The notes: a model not told the origin generated them from the sequence alone. A stretch of DNA of 64,000 nucleotides from Litsea cubeba (GCA_012931725.1 CM022944.1:64001982-64065981); one strand, 5' to 3'; numbered from the stretch's first letter, positions 10,562 to 21,647 are shown. A program made the numbers and translations.

Positions 10562-12256
10562 TTGTCCGATGGCACAGACGTGTGGACTTCTGACCCAGAA
10601 GAACCCTCATCTCCAAAAGAAGTAGCCTACTTCGACCCGGTTTCAATAGGCGATTGGGATCATCTCATAGCAAGCCTTGGGAAAATTACCGATCCAGAAG
10701 ACCCGTGGAAAGGAACAAAACCTTGGTCTGGAAATTCCTTTGAAAACCTGGAAGTTTTCGTTGAGCTGGAAGCCTCCGAAAATATTATGGAGGAACCACC
10801 TTCGAACCTTCCAACAGAAGATCCTGTTCAAAAGATAGACTTGGGAACACCAGATAACCCACGTCCTGTATTCATAAGCAAGAATATAAAGGATGATGAG
10901 TTACCTGAGTATATCGCCTTTCTTCGTGAGTTCGTTGATTGCTTTGCATGGTCTTACGCTGAAATGCCAGGCTTAGACCCCAAAATAGCAGTTCACAAAC
11001 TCAATCTTCAAGAAGACATCAAGCCTGTCAAGCAAGGCCAAAGAAGATTCCGTCCAGATGTGATGGATAAAATTGAACAAGAAGTTCAAAAACTCAAAAG
11101 CGTCGGCTTCATCCGTGAGGAACAACATCCTGAATGGTTGGCCAACATCATCCCCGTGACAAAGAAAAATGGGCAGATCAGGGTCTGTATTGACTATAGA
11201 GACCTGAATGGCACATGCCCTAAAGATGAATTTCCGCTCCCCATACCAGAGGTAATGATCGATAATACCTGTGGATTCGAGCGAATGACATTCATGGATG
11301 GTTTCTCTGGCTACAATCAGATAAAGATGCATCCTGAAGATGAGAAACATACATCTTTTCGGACCCCATTTGGCGTGTATTGCTACACTGTCATGCAATT
11401 TGGTCTGAAAAATGCTGGTGCCACATATCAGAGGGCTATGATGAAAATATTCCAAGATATGCAGCACAAGACGGTTGAATGTTACGTTGATGACCTCGCC
11501 GTCAAAAGCAAAAGAAAAGAAGATCATCTCGAAAACCTTCGAGAAGTCTTCCTCCGGCTTCGCAAACACAAACTGCGAATGAATCCTTTGAAATGTTTCT
11601 TCGGCGTCTCGTCGGGTAAGTTCCTCGGATTCTTAGTTCGGAAAGCTGGAATAGAGCTTGACCCCATAAAAGTCAAAGCCATTCTAGAAATGCCCTCTCC
11701 AAGAACCTCGAGAGAACTCAAAGGGCTTCAAGGGAGATTGGCCTACATCAGACGGTTCATCTCCAATCTTTCGGGGAAATGCCGTCCATTCTCCCGGTTG
11801 ATGAAAAAGGGTGTAAACTTTGTCTGGGATGCTGACTGTGAAGCTGCTTTCCAAGACATCAAGTCATACCTGACAAAACCCCCAGTGTTAGCTGCTCCTA
11901 CCACTGGAAAACCATTCATCTTGTACACAAGAGCCCTTGATCACTCTTTGGGAGCTCTGCTTGCGCAAGAAAATGATCAAAGAAAAGAAGCTGCTCTATA
12001 TTACCTCAGCCGCATGCTAGTAGGTGCAGAGCATCGCTACTCTCCAGTCGAAAAAGAATGTCTTGTAGTGATGTTCGCCGTACAAAAGTTGCGTCACTAC
12101 TTGCTTTCCAACACAGTATACCTGGTCTCGAGGGTCAACCTCTTGAAGGTCCTTGTCACAAAGGCAGGTTCTCTCAATGCTCGACTGGCAAAATGGTCCA
12201 TCCTTCTGTCACAATTTGATATTAGGTATGTACCACAAAAAGCAATCAAAGGGTAA
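10562..12256 (+). pseudogene. Reverse transcriptase and RNase H of element A
   Basis: The RT core runs from about 11030 (GQRRFRPDVMDKI) through WLANIIPVTKKNGQIR, CIDYRDLNGTCPKDEFPLP, MQFGLKNAGATYQR and the catalytic YVDD near 11488. The connection and first RNase H follow (YYLSRMLVGAEHRYSPVEKE near 12000). The CPKDEFPLP form is typical of Tat. The frame stops with TAA at 12254 inside the conserved KGQALADFLAEHP motif, where Gln is expected, and is open again right after it. The enzyme would make cDNA from the element RNA in the cytoplasmic particle. Confidence 0.9.
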
Positions 12257-13078
12257 GCTCTAGCGGACTTCCTCGCAGAGCATCCATTGCCTAAAGATTC
12301 TCCACTCAGAGATGATCTCCCAGACGAACCAGTCTATAATGTGGAGACTTTCTCACAAAGTGCCTCCTGGGACATGTACTTTGACGGTGCAACCAGGACG
12401 AATGAAAAAAGACAGCTGATCTCGGGAGTTGGCATCCTCTTTGTTAGCCCCGACAAATACATGATTCCACACGCTTTCTCGCTACTGGAACCATGCACAA
12501 ACAATGCAGCTGAATATCAAGCTCTGATCTTAGGATTGGAACTCGCCATCGAATCCGGTATCACCATGCTGGAAGTCTTTGGAGACTCTCAACTGATCGT
12601 CAACCAGATGAATCAGAAATTTGAAGTCAGGAAGCCAGATTTGTTGCCTTACTACAACAAAGCACAATCACTTCTGTAAAAGTTTGACATCTGTCACATC
12701 ACCCACATTCGTAGAGGTGAAAACATACGTGCAGATGCCCTAGCCGGACTTACCGCATCCATGGCAATCCAGGAAGGGGAAAACATGCAAATCACAGTGT
12801 GCGAAAGAAGAATCCTTCCTCCTCTTAACACACACCAAGCAGTTGCTGAATGCCACCAAGTGGTCGGAAGTCGGATTTCAATCCTTCAAACTTCAATCGG
12901 CGACTGGAGGGATCCGTTCATTGATTACATTATGTTCGGAATCCTACCTGAAGATCCAAAAGAACGGGTAAGCATCCAAAGGCGAACCCCAAGCTTTCAT
13001 TTGGATATTCCTTCAAAAATCCTTTACAGGAAATCCTTCAACGGAGTACTTCTGCTGCTTGTCACAACAAGAGGCTGA
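12257..13078 (+). pseudogene. Second (archaeal-type) RNase H domain
   Basis: Same phase as RT. It contains MYFDGAT, NAAEYQALILGLE and VFGDSQLIVNQ, which supply the Asp, Glu and Asp of an RNase HI active site, and IRADALAGL (about 12730) with the last Asp. A TAA at 12677 replaces an expected Gln between them. An extra RNase H after the usual one marks the Tat lineage. The frame runs to TGA at 13076, beyond a phase change at about 13050 where the integrase N-terminal region begins. Confidence 0.88.
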
Positions 13079-14159
13079 AGAAACACTCAAAGAAGTTCAT
13101 GCTAGTCTTTGCGGAGCTCATCAGGCTGGACCTAAGCTCTATGATCAGATAAAAAGGTTAGGATATTACTGGCCTACCATGGTAGCTGACGCAATGCAAT
13201 TTGCTAAGCGCTGCCAACAATGCTAAATTCATGGAGATTACATTCACATGCCTCTAGAATGGCTGCATCCTACAGCGATCTCATGGCCTTTCGAAGCCTG
13301 GGGTATGGACATCATAGGTCCTATTTCCCCCCCTTTGAGCAAAGGTCATCGCTTCATCTTCGCCGCTACGGATTATTTCTCCAAGTGGTCAGACGCATTT
13401 GTGTTTAACGAATTGAAGACCTCATCAGTCCTTCAATTCCTGCGCACCAACATCATTTGTCGTTTCGGCATACCCAAAAGATTCGTCCATGATGACGGAC
13501 CACAGTTCCGGGATCATCGATTCTACAGGTTCTTCGACAAATACAAAATCCAAAGCTGTCCTTCGACTCCATACAATCCGGTAGCAAATGGGTTAGCAGA
13601 AGCTTTCAACAAGACACTCTGCAAAATCCTCAAAAAAATGGTCTCTAGTCACAAAAGAGACTGGAGCGACAAAATGTCTGAAGCTTTGTGGGCCTATCGA
13701 ACCACCGTTCGAGGACCAACCCATAGCACACCATTCTCCTTGGTCTATGGATGCGAAGCTATCGTACCCTTGGAAGTACAAATTCCTTCCTTGAGGGTAT
13801 CCTTGCAAAATGACATGACTCAAGAAAGCAATGTCAAATTGCGACTCCATGAGCTGGACAATCTCGATGAGAGACGGCTCGAAGCTCAACAAAGCATTGA
13901 ACTTTAATAAGCATGCATGGCAGGATCTTTCGATAAAAAGGTCAGGCAACGCGCCTACAAAAAGAGTGACTTGGTTCTTGCAGTAAAAAGACCAATGGTC
14001 TTCGCTCACAAGTCCAAAGGCAAATTTGAGCCAAAATGGGAGGGACCCTACGTCATCGACAAGGTTTTCTCCAACGGCGCATACGCACTCCTAAACATGG
14101 AAGGTGACAGATGTATGCTGCCCATCAACGGCAAGTTCTTAAAGCGGTACTACCCTTGA
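13056..14159 (+). pseudogene. Integrase of element A
   Basis: The His2Cys2 zinc-binding part is HASLCGAHQAG to FAKRCQQC (about 13097-13223). A TAA at 13224 then takes the place of an expected Gln. The core follows with WGMDIIGP, a second Asp in FVHDDGPQF and the Glu in ANGLAEAFNK. After RLEAQQSIEL there are two TAA codons in a row (13905, 13908), then the C-terminal domain with WEGPYVI (a GPY motif) and the end FLKRYYP at 14157. All pieces are in one phase. It would insert cDNA into the host chromosome if intact. Confidence 0.9.
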
Positions 14160-15065
14160 AGACTTACCCAACTGGGTAAGAGCAATGCCTGTACGGCCAA
14201 AACCGGTTTCCAGGTACACGCTCGCTAAACCCACCCTTTTTTTAGAATTTTCATATCAAATGTTGAAATTTCTAGAAATTTAAAACAATGTTTACGTTCA
14301 TCGTTTCATTGTTCAAAAAAAAATATCCAAGTTTAGGAACCTTTCCCTAACTTGACCAAAATTTTCAACCCTTGAACCCAAAATTCATGGTTTGAAACAA
14401 AATCCGGATTCAGGGATTTCCACCATAGTCCACCCTGCCTTTTACCGCCAAAATGGTTTTAGGTCAAAACTGATGACCCTCATATCTTTAAACAAAAAAA
14501 AAATGGTTTTTCAAAAAACCGTGAGGAAGCGACGCTTAGTCGATACTCGCACAAATCGGAAGCATACGAACCACGTTCAACACTTCCAAAATCGCAGGGA
14601 AGCGACATTTCGTCGGTACTTGCAAAATCCAAAACTGTGGAGATGCAACATTTCAGTTGATATCCACAACCCAAATTTCAAAGGTTCGAAAAAACCAAAA
14701 AAAAAAAAACTGTGGAGACGCAACATTTCAGTTGATATCCACAACCCAAATTTCAAAGGTTCGAAAAAACCTAAAAAACCATGGAGACGCAACATTTTAG
14801 TTGATATCCATAACCCAAAGGTTCAAGAAAACCACAAATTTCAAAAATCGTGGGGAAACGACATCAAGTCAGTACCCGCAAAACCAAAATTTTTGAAAAG
14901 CAAGGATGCGACATTCCATCGATACTTGCACCCAAATCCGTGAGGATGCGACATTCCATCGATACTCGCAACCGAATGAGCAAGGATGCGACATTCCATC
15001 GATACTTGCAAGAACATTCAGCAGGGAGGCGACTTTTAGTTGATTCTTGCATTTTTTGAAAACCA
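14160..15065 (+). repeat. 3' non-coding region with GATGCGACATTCCATCGATA repeats
   Basis: From about 14510, degenerate units recur: a purine-rich spacer, GGATGCGACATTCCATCGAT and ACTTGCA. The best copies are at 14903-15010. A second type, TTCAGTTGATATCCACAACC plus CCAAATTTCAAAGGTTCG, occurs three times at about 14653-14820. No coding capacity is evident. 14160-14500 holds nothing I can name. Confidence 0.7.
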
Positions 15066-15425
15066 AACCGGCTATAAATGCCATCAAAATAGGCTATAAA
15101 TGCCACAAACCGGCTATCAATGCCACCAAAACAAAATAGGCTATAAATGCCACAAACCGGCTATCAATGCCACCAAAACAAAATCGGCTATCAATGCCAC
15201 AAACAAAAACTTGGATTTAAAAAAAAACGGCTATCAATGCCACCAAAACAAAACCGGCTATAGATGCCACAAAACAAACCGGCTATCAATGCCACCAAAA
15301 CTGGCTATAGATGCCACAAAAAAAAAAAAAAACTCGGCTATCAATGCCACAAGAAAAGCTGGCTCTCATGCCAAAATTGGCTTCCATGCCACAAACAAAA
15401 ACCTGGCTTCCATGCCAAAACAATC
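15066..15425 (+). repeat. Internal array of CGGCTATAAATGCCA units
   Basis: About 14 units of 21-30 bp with consensus CCGGCTAT(A/C)AATGCCAC and A/C-rich spacers; the last units decay to TGGCTTCCATGCCA. The unit core is the same as in the LTR U5 array. Intervals are irregular and the units are not palindromic enough for CRISPR repeats. The function is unknown. Confidence 0.8.
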
Positions 15426-15475
15426 ATTTGACAAAAGATTTTCACAAAATGACAACCTTTTGATCAAATCCCATT

Positions 15476-15805
15476 TAGCAATTACTTTTATCACAAAAAG
15501 ATTCAAGTGAGCGTAGGGATAACAAAAAAAAAGAGAGCATGCCATTTAGCAATTACTTTTATTACAAAAAGATTCAAGTGAGCGTAGGGATAACAAAAAA
15601 AAGAGAGCATCCCATTTAGCAATTACTTTTATCACAAAAAGATTCAAGTGAGCGTAGGGATAACAAAAAAAAAAAAGAAAGTGTTCACAAGCACTACAAA
15701 AAAAGAGTACCAAAAAAATACATGTGGTACCAAAAAAAAGAAAGTGTTCACAAGCACTACAAAAAATAAGTACAAAAAAAAATATAATACAAGTGGTACC
15801 AAAAA
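15476..15805 (+). repeat. Three ~67-bp tandem repeats, then two smaller repeats
   Basis: Three nearly identical units contain AGCAATTACTTTTATYACAA, AAGATTCAAGTGAGCGTAGG and GATAACAAAAAA (15476-15670). Then GTGTTCACAAGCACTACAAA with a nearby GTGGTACC occurs twice (about 15681-15805). The array lies immediately beyond the 3' end of the antisense gene. Confidence 0.8.
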
Positions 15806-15848
15806 AGAGAAAAGGGGATAGTTTCTGTTATAAAAAAAAAACAGAAGC

Positions 15849-18800
15849 TCAATAAAAAATGGTCTCTAGCCAAGAGTTCAGCTCCTTAAGCAAGCTTTTG
15901 GCCTCATCCGTCAAGGATTCCAAGGCACGCTTCTTCAAGAACCTGCCATGAGATGCTGTGGTGGGCTGTAACCCTTCTTTCGCACCAGGAAGCTTCCCCC
16001 GAGCGGTTTTCCATTGTTTGTTCTCATCAGACTTCCTTTTGAGAACTCGATTGGCATCCGCAACCCGGTGAATCAGAGCAGTCTCCCTTTCACGAGCCTC
16101 TATTATTTCAGTCCACTTGGCAGCGACTTGTGCCTGCAATTGCTCAAGACGTTTCCTGGCCTCATCGACCTCCCTATCAAGGATGTTAAGGTCATGTGTC
16201 AGCCCAATGATGGTTAGCTCTTCTAAGTTCTTCTCTCGGACTGCCTGCTTCCTGCTTTCTGTAGCCTCATCCAGGTTAGATTGAGCCTTATCCGCAGGGT
16301 CCAAGAACATCTCCTTGAAAAACTGATCGTCAGGAAAACCCATGGTCTCAAACCACTTGTCACCCAGCTCAATGATCCTATCAACGATCGCCCTGGCACT
16401 TGTGACATCCAGACCAGCTTCTTCGGCATCACCGAGAATCTCACGCACATGTTGGATCATCCCAAATCCGGCATCTAAGTGCCCAGAAAGCAGAGTCTCA
16501 ATCCAAGAGCTCAGAACTCGCACCACCACCTTCTTCGTAAAAAGAAGAGATGGCCCAGCTGAAGATTCGCCCAACTCCGTTGGTCGGCTGCTCATGTCAT
16601 CATCTGTTGGAAGAGTAACAAAAGAACTCTTTCCAGTTGAAGCTGCTCCTGCTCGGGAAGGAATCTCAGCACGAGGAATCTCCTCAACATTGTCAGAGCT
16701 GGTCCCAAGAGTCTCTACCTCTGGATCAACCTCTGGCATCACTTGCTCTGGAAGCGACGGATCCTCCTCTGTCACTTCAAAACCTTCCAAAGAAACACAA
16801 AAAGGTATGAATATAATCCTGTTTGAAAATCATTATCAGGGTTATTACTACAAAATACCTTCTTCGACGACTGGCGGAACACTTTCTTCCCCCATGAACT
16901 CATCGGAAGCATCATCAACATTTGCGTCCATCGATGGTTCAAAGTCATCGGAATCCTGTGGCAAGTCAACTGGCAAGAAATGTGTTAGCAAACCAAGTCA
17001 CAGACAAAAAAAAAAAAAAGAGAAGTCATACCAATTGGAGACTCTGGAATCACTCCAGAGTCCCTCGGTTCTTCTTCAGGTGCCCCGACAAGATCCGTCA
17101 CCACCTCATCGACCGGAACCTCAGGCATCATCAAGTCTTCCTCTACTAAAAAAAAAAGAAAAGAAAAGCAGAAACAAGAAGCAAATCATAACATGGAAAA
17201 AATCCCATGAAAAGAAATGGAAAGAGAAAAAGGAAGAATCATACCTTCACCGACGGTCTCTTCTTCTCGGCTTCTCTTCTCTGGAGGCTCGTCAGCATCC
17301 ACTGGCACATCCTTATTAATAGTAAGAGGAACTTCCAAGTCAGGAGAGTCCTCATGCTGCCCCTTGCTGCGATGATGACTCCTCCCCCTCTTACCCCGGC
17401 GGGCTCGCTTCTTAGAGGAACCTGCCCCACTGTCAGAGTCAGGTTTCCCACTTGACTCCTCACTGGATGGTCTACTCTTGCCAGTAGACTCCACGGAAGC
17501 TTGCCTCTATGCCGCTTGCATCCAAGCGCCAAGTTCGGCTTCCTCCTGTTCTAGCTGCTCTAAAGCCTCATCAGGTATTTCTCGAACAGCTTCAGAACCA
17601 ATGACGCCCTGGTCATCGAGAAAGCCTATCTTGTGCTTCTCTCCAGAAAGGAAGGCCCAAACTTCCTCTCGCCGGACGCCATCCGACTTTCCAAGGCCCT
17701 TTCCAGATGCCAGCTTCACATCCAGCTCCTTGTTGGAAAGCCCCCGATATGCCGAAAAGCTCTCCGCGAACCACTTCGCAAAGCCGGCAGTCCGGGAAGT
17801 CAGCAACACAGGATAAGAAATCATGGCTGTAGTATCTTCAGCACTATAGAAAGCCCATGCATTTCTCCCGTCCTGTAAACCTCCAAAGCGCTTCACCATG
17901 CTTGAAGGCGCTCCAACAACGCCTTGAGAAAAGCCCAGCTGCAAGGCAAAGCGAGAGGGTACATACGGCTGGATGTCGACGAAAAGATGTCTACGGTACA
18001 CCATCGTGCCGGCACGTATGCTGAAAAGCCACTCTCTCTCTGCATTCGTCAAGGAATAATGCCTTCCCGACCCCGCCCTGGTAGAGTCTCGGGAGGCACC
18101 AAAATCAAAAGCCTTCTTCCGCAACTCCGGAGAAAGCTTCACTGAAGACTGCCCTATCTTGATGTCCCTGAACCGTCGGATCCTCATGCGGGCAAACAAA
18201 AGTGATTCGGACACGGCTTTACCCTTAGCCAGTCGAATCATTAGAGGATCATCATCCTGTGCAGCACCCAGCCGGAGAAGCCAGGACAGTGGTATACATA
18301 CCACGAAAAAAAGATATGGGCTGAAAATACCCTATTCATGGGAAGCCCAAGCCGAACCAAAAAAGCAGCAGCCTGCAGTTCGGTACACAGGTAGGAGTAA
18401 AGAGCTGGCACCAAAGCAAGCTGCTCTCCAAACGCCTTCTGACAAGCCGGAAAAATACAATGCGGCCTGATGTGCATTCCATCTCCTCCAGCAAAAATAG
18501 CCTCACCAAGCCAATAAGTGAGGTAAACAGCGAGATCTCTCCACAGTGTAATGTCAGGACATATGGCGTTTGTACTGGCACAGAAATCTCTCAACTCTTC
18601 TTGCATGGCCAAGATCTTCTTTGAACTTGGATCCTGAGCTCCGGCTTCCTGGGTCACGCTATCAGAAGACTCCCTGCTATCAAAAAAGTTGGGGAATGAA
18701 GAGCTAGAACTCTTCCAACTGCTGGATCTAACTTTCAAACCCTCCTTCTCCTTCAAAAAATCATAGAAGGCGACGAGTTGAAAGTACAGAAGCCTGAACT

Positions 18801-20453
18801 CCTCAGACTGCCCCTCGAGGACGCTGTCAATCGGCATAAACTCCTCGTAGAGTTTGCCGAGGATGGGCAATCCAGTAATGGCGCTCAGCTCCTTCAAAGA
18901 AAAACCAATCTCACCATTCGTCACAACGAAGGTATTGGTTTGTGGGAGGAATGACTCCAGCATAGCCATGAAGGCCTCGTCGGAAAAGATCACGGTCTCC
19001 CTAAAGGCGCGGACAGCATCAAAAATCCCGGCTTCCTTCAAAACGGCGCCACCAATCAGCAGGACGCGATCAGTCCACGGCTTCCACTCGGAGTCGGCAT
19101 TGAAATGACCTCGAAGTCGAAAAGGCTTGATCCAATTGCTGCCGTCACCGCTGAAAATACCAAGCCCCACCGGTCTCAAATCGACCGACGGATAATCAGA
19201 GCCCTGGTAGCCGCTGGATGGCATCAACAGGTCCATGTCAACAGGCGACCTCTCCGTATATCCAGGAGAACCGCCAACAAAAACCCCGGTCTTGATTACG
19301 TTTGTCCTTCTCACCCAGCTTGGAGGATCTTCCCTCTTAGGGCACGTGGGGGCAAGGCTCAGAATCGAGACGGTGCGATCAAACGTCGACCGGGGTAGCA
19401 ACAGTCTTCTTCTCACCATCTGCTGTGAAAGAAAACTGAAAACATCTCCTCTGGTATGTCATGTCATCAGGGACTGCATCACCAAAGAAGAAGGTAGGCT
19501 TGGGCAAAATGCTCTGATCTTCCATCACCCATGGACGACTGCTTACCATGATCTTATAGAATTCCTCTCCCTTGAGAGCGATCAGTCGCTGCCTCATCTC
19601 ATCTCTGTTGAGGGAGTCGCACTCTTCCAGATTTCTCTCAACATACTGGACCTTCTCAAAGACCTGCTGAACGGCCGGATTAGAAGATCTAGAAGATCGA
19701 CGAGGTACGCTTGTAGCAGGCTCTTTACCCTTGTTCGTTCTGGAGGAACCACCTGAAAATGATGGAAAAGAAAAAGATCAAACATCAAGATGACAGAATC
19801 TCGCTAAAAAAATCTGGCAAAATTTTGACATGATGACGGGGCAATTCCGAAGAAAAGGAACTATCCCGAAAGAAATAGAAAGCTTGAAGATGGGCTCAAC
19901 ATCGCTGCGAGCTCCGAAACTCCAAACTTTCGAAACCTCAAAGTCTCCGCAAAATCAGGAAGGGCTCAACATCGCTGCGAGCTCCAAATTCCCAAAATTA
20001 CGAAAACTTTCAGGTATGCTATCACATCATGCTACAAATTTAATTTACAATTGAATGCATGCATGAACATCTAGGTTTGCCAAAAAAAAGGGGGCATTAT
20101 CATGATGAGCAAAAAAAAAAAAAAGAAAAGAAACTTTCTCAAAAAAAAAAAGGGGAAAGAAAAAAAAAAAGAAAAAAAAAGGGGGCTGGCCCACAGGCCG
20201 TGGCCCACTGGCCACGTGGCCGTATGGCCAGATCCGTACGGATCTGTCCGTACGGCCCACAAACAAAAAAGAAAAAAAACAAAACATGAAAAAAAAGGAA
20301 AGAAAAAAAGAAAAGAAAAAACGTGAGAAAAAAAAAGGAAAACACGTGAAAAAAAAAGAAAAGAAAAAAGAAAGAAACAAAAAAAGAAAGAAGAACCTTT
20401 TATTTTTTCCTACAATGGAGTTTTCTTGAAAAAGGGAACTTACTTGAAGCCAT
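15849..20453 (-). pseudogene. Antisense plant-mobile-domain gene of element A (six exons, two lesions)
   Basis: Model on the - strand: exons 20453-20444, 19752-18331, 18256-17245, 17145-17032, 16969-16859 and 16783-15849. All five introns are GT-AG (691, 74, 99, 62 and 75 bp) and phases join cleanly. The total is 3604 nt; discounting one extra G near 19393 gives exactly 1201 codons. Exon 2 holds a plant mobile domain (about residue 230 on: FNADSEWKPWTDRV, NTFVVTNGEIGFSL, AITGLPILG). Exon 3 ends with an NLS-like block (KKRARRGKRGR, near residue 763). Exons 4-5 are acidic. Exon 6 has a coiled coil (about residues 1055-1150). Lesions are the frameshift and a TAG at 17507. The mobile-domain family includes plant nuclear proteins and products of Tat and MULE elements. 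The role here is unknown. Confidence 0.82.
20186..20262 (+). repeat. String of GC-rich palindromes in intron 1 of the antisense gene
   Basis: In an otherwise A-rich stretch lie GGCCACGTGGCC, GGCCGTATGGCC, AGATCCGTACGGATCT (a perfect 16-bp palindrome) and CCGTACGG again. The deleted copy at 29021-29081 keeps GGCCGTACGGCC and AGATCCGTACGGATCT exactly, so the block is conserved between copies. Confidence 0.8.
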
Positions 20454-20574
20454 TGATGCAGAAGAAGAAGAAAAGTCTTGAAGATCTTGAAGAAGAAGAA
20501 CTCTTGGTCTTGAAGCCCTCTTGAGATTATTGCAAAAGAAAGTAATAAGAGCAAGAGATCCAACCTCCTCCTTG

Positions 20575-20582
20575 CTTTTATA
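20575..20582 (-). promoter_or_regulatory. TATA box of the antisense gene
   Basis: TATAAAAG on the - strand lies about 120 bp before the proposed ATG. A start near 20545 would give a leader of about 95 nt rich in C and T, leading to ATCAATGGCT, which is close to the plant consensus for translation start. The deleted copy (about 29359-29366) has the same box, leader and ATG position. This is inference from spacing; no transcript is visible here. Confidence 0.6.
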
Positions 20583-20639
20583 GAAGAGAGCAAACCAAAG
20601 AAGGAAAGAAGAAAGAGATAAGTGTTACTAATTAGTAAC

Positions 20640-20890
20640 CTTACCAAAAGAAAGAGATTAGAAAGATTCTTTCCCAAAAGAAAGATATCTTGAGGGATTC
20701 TCTCCCAAAAAGAAATCAATGAGAGATTTTCTCCTAAAAGATAGGATCGATGAAGGATTCTTTCCCAAAAGAAAGATATCTTGAGATATCCTATCCCAAA
20801 ATAAAAAGAATAAGAGAGATTCTCTCCAAGTAAAGATATTCTTAGATATTCTCTATCCAAATGAGATATTTTTGGATATTCTTTACAAAA
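20640..20890 (-). repeat. Tandem ~40-bp units upstream of the antisense TATA box
   Basis: About six degenerate units of the form GAGAGATTCTCTCCCAAAA, with AGAAAGATATCTT spacers. They are also present at about 29440-29660. They occupy the place of an upstream promoter or enhancer for the antisense gene. Confidence 0.65.
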
Positions 20891-21647
20891 ATGACACCAT
20901 ATGAGATCTAAGCCATTTCAAAAGCTTAAGGTCCCATGGGTTAGCCCATATGAGCCAGGTTTGACCACCTAGGCATACACAAAAAAAAAAAAAAAAAAAA
21001 AAAATTCGGGCTTTTAGTCAAAGAGAAATCCCTCTTACCAAGAGCATACAAAAATGGTTCCATGCCTCTTTTGAGTTGATTCGACCATACAAAGAAAATT
21101 CCAAGCCCCATGAGCTTCCAAAAATCAAACCATCCAGCCTCATCTACCAAATTGAGCCAAAATCTTGAAATTGACATTCCACAAAAATCAAACCAAATCT
21201 TGGTCCCCTAACTTGCCACATACAGCCTGTTAGGTCACAAGACCAAAACCAAAAACCAAAACCTGATCCCCTAACTTGCCACATACAGCCTGTTAGGTCA
21301 CAAGGTCAAAACCAAAATTGATCCCCCAACATTCCACATACAGCTTGTTGGGTCACACGATCAAAACCAAACCCGACCCCCTAACCTGCCACATATAGCC
21401 TGTTAGGTCACAAGGTCAAAATCCAAATCCACATCCCTGATGTCATCTTCAAAACTTTGCCTCGAGATGGTACGTGATCCCTTTCACTACCATAAAATTC
21501 CCCTGGAAGCTCAAAAGGCTACAAATACCAAAAAGAAAGACTGCTCAAAGACTCTTGGTCAAGTCACAGGCTCTCCTTCAAAAATCTCTTCGAGGCACAT
21601 CGACTACAAAAGTTAAGCAACTCGTCGCTGTACCTCGAGGGGGCATT
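20891..21647 (+). other. 3' end of element A interior with polypurine tract
   Basis: Non-coding. It includes a poly(A) run (20980-21003), the ~60-bp tandem units (about 21206-21425) and the polypurine tract GAGGGGGCATT at 21637-21647, just before the 3' LTR. It is collinear with 1-651. Confidence 0.82.

Noticed and set aside
9957..13910. Programmed readthrough or an alternative genetic code to explain seven in-frame TAA codons
   Set aside because: Frameshifts and other lesions occur in the same region and in all other elements, so ordinary decay explains them better.
15066..15425. CRISPR-like repeat array
   Set aside because: Unit length and spacing are irregular, spacers are A/C-rich and repetitive, and the context is a eukaryotic retroelement.
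15849..19752. The antisense mobile-domain gene as an ordinary host gene into which the element inserted
   Set aside because: It lies within one pair of LTRs with a single target duplication, and a second copy occurs at the same place in another Tat-1 copy, so it belongs to the element.
20045..20860. A 271-codon minus-strand frame and similar frames at 28805-29463 rich in Phe, Ser and Leu
   Set aside because: They are the complement of A-rich and AAGAAA-rich low-complexity DNA. They overlap the promoter, leader and intron 1 of the antisense gene, and the phase is not conserved between copies.
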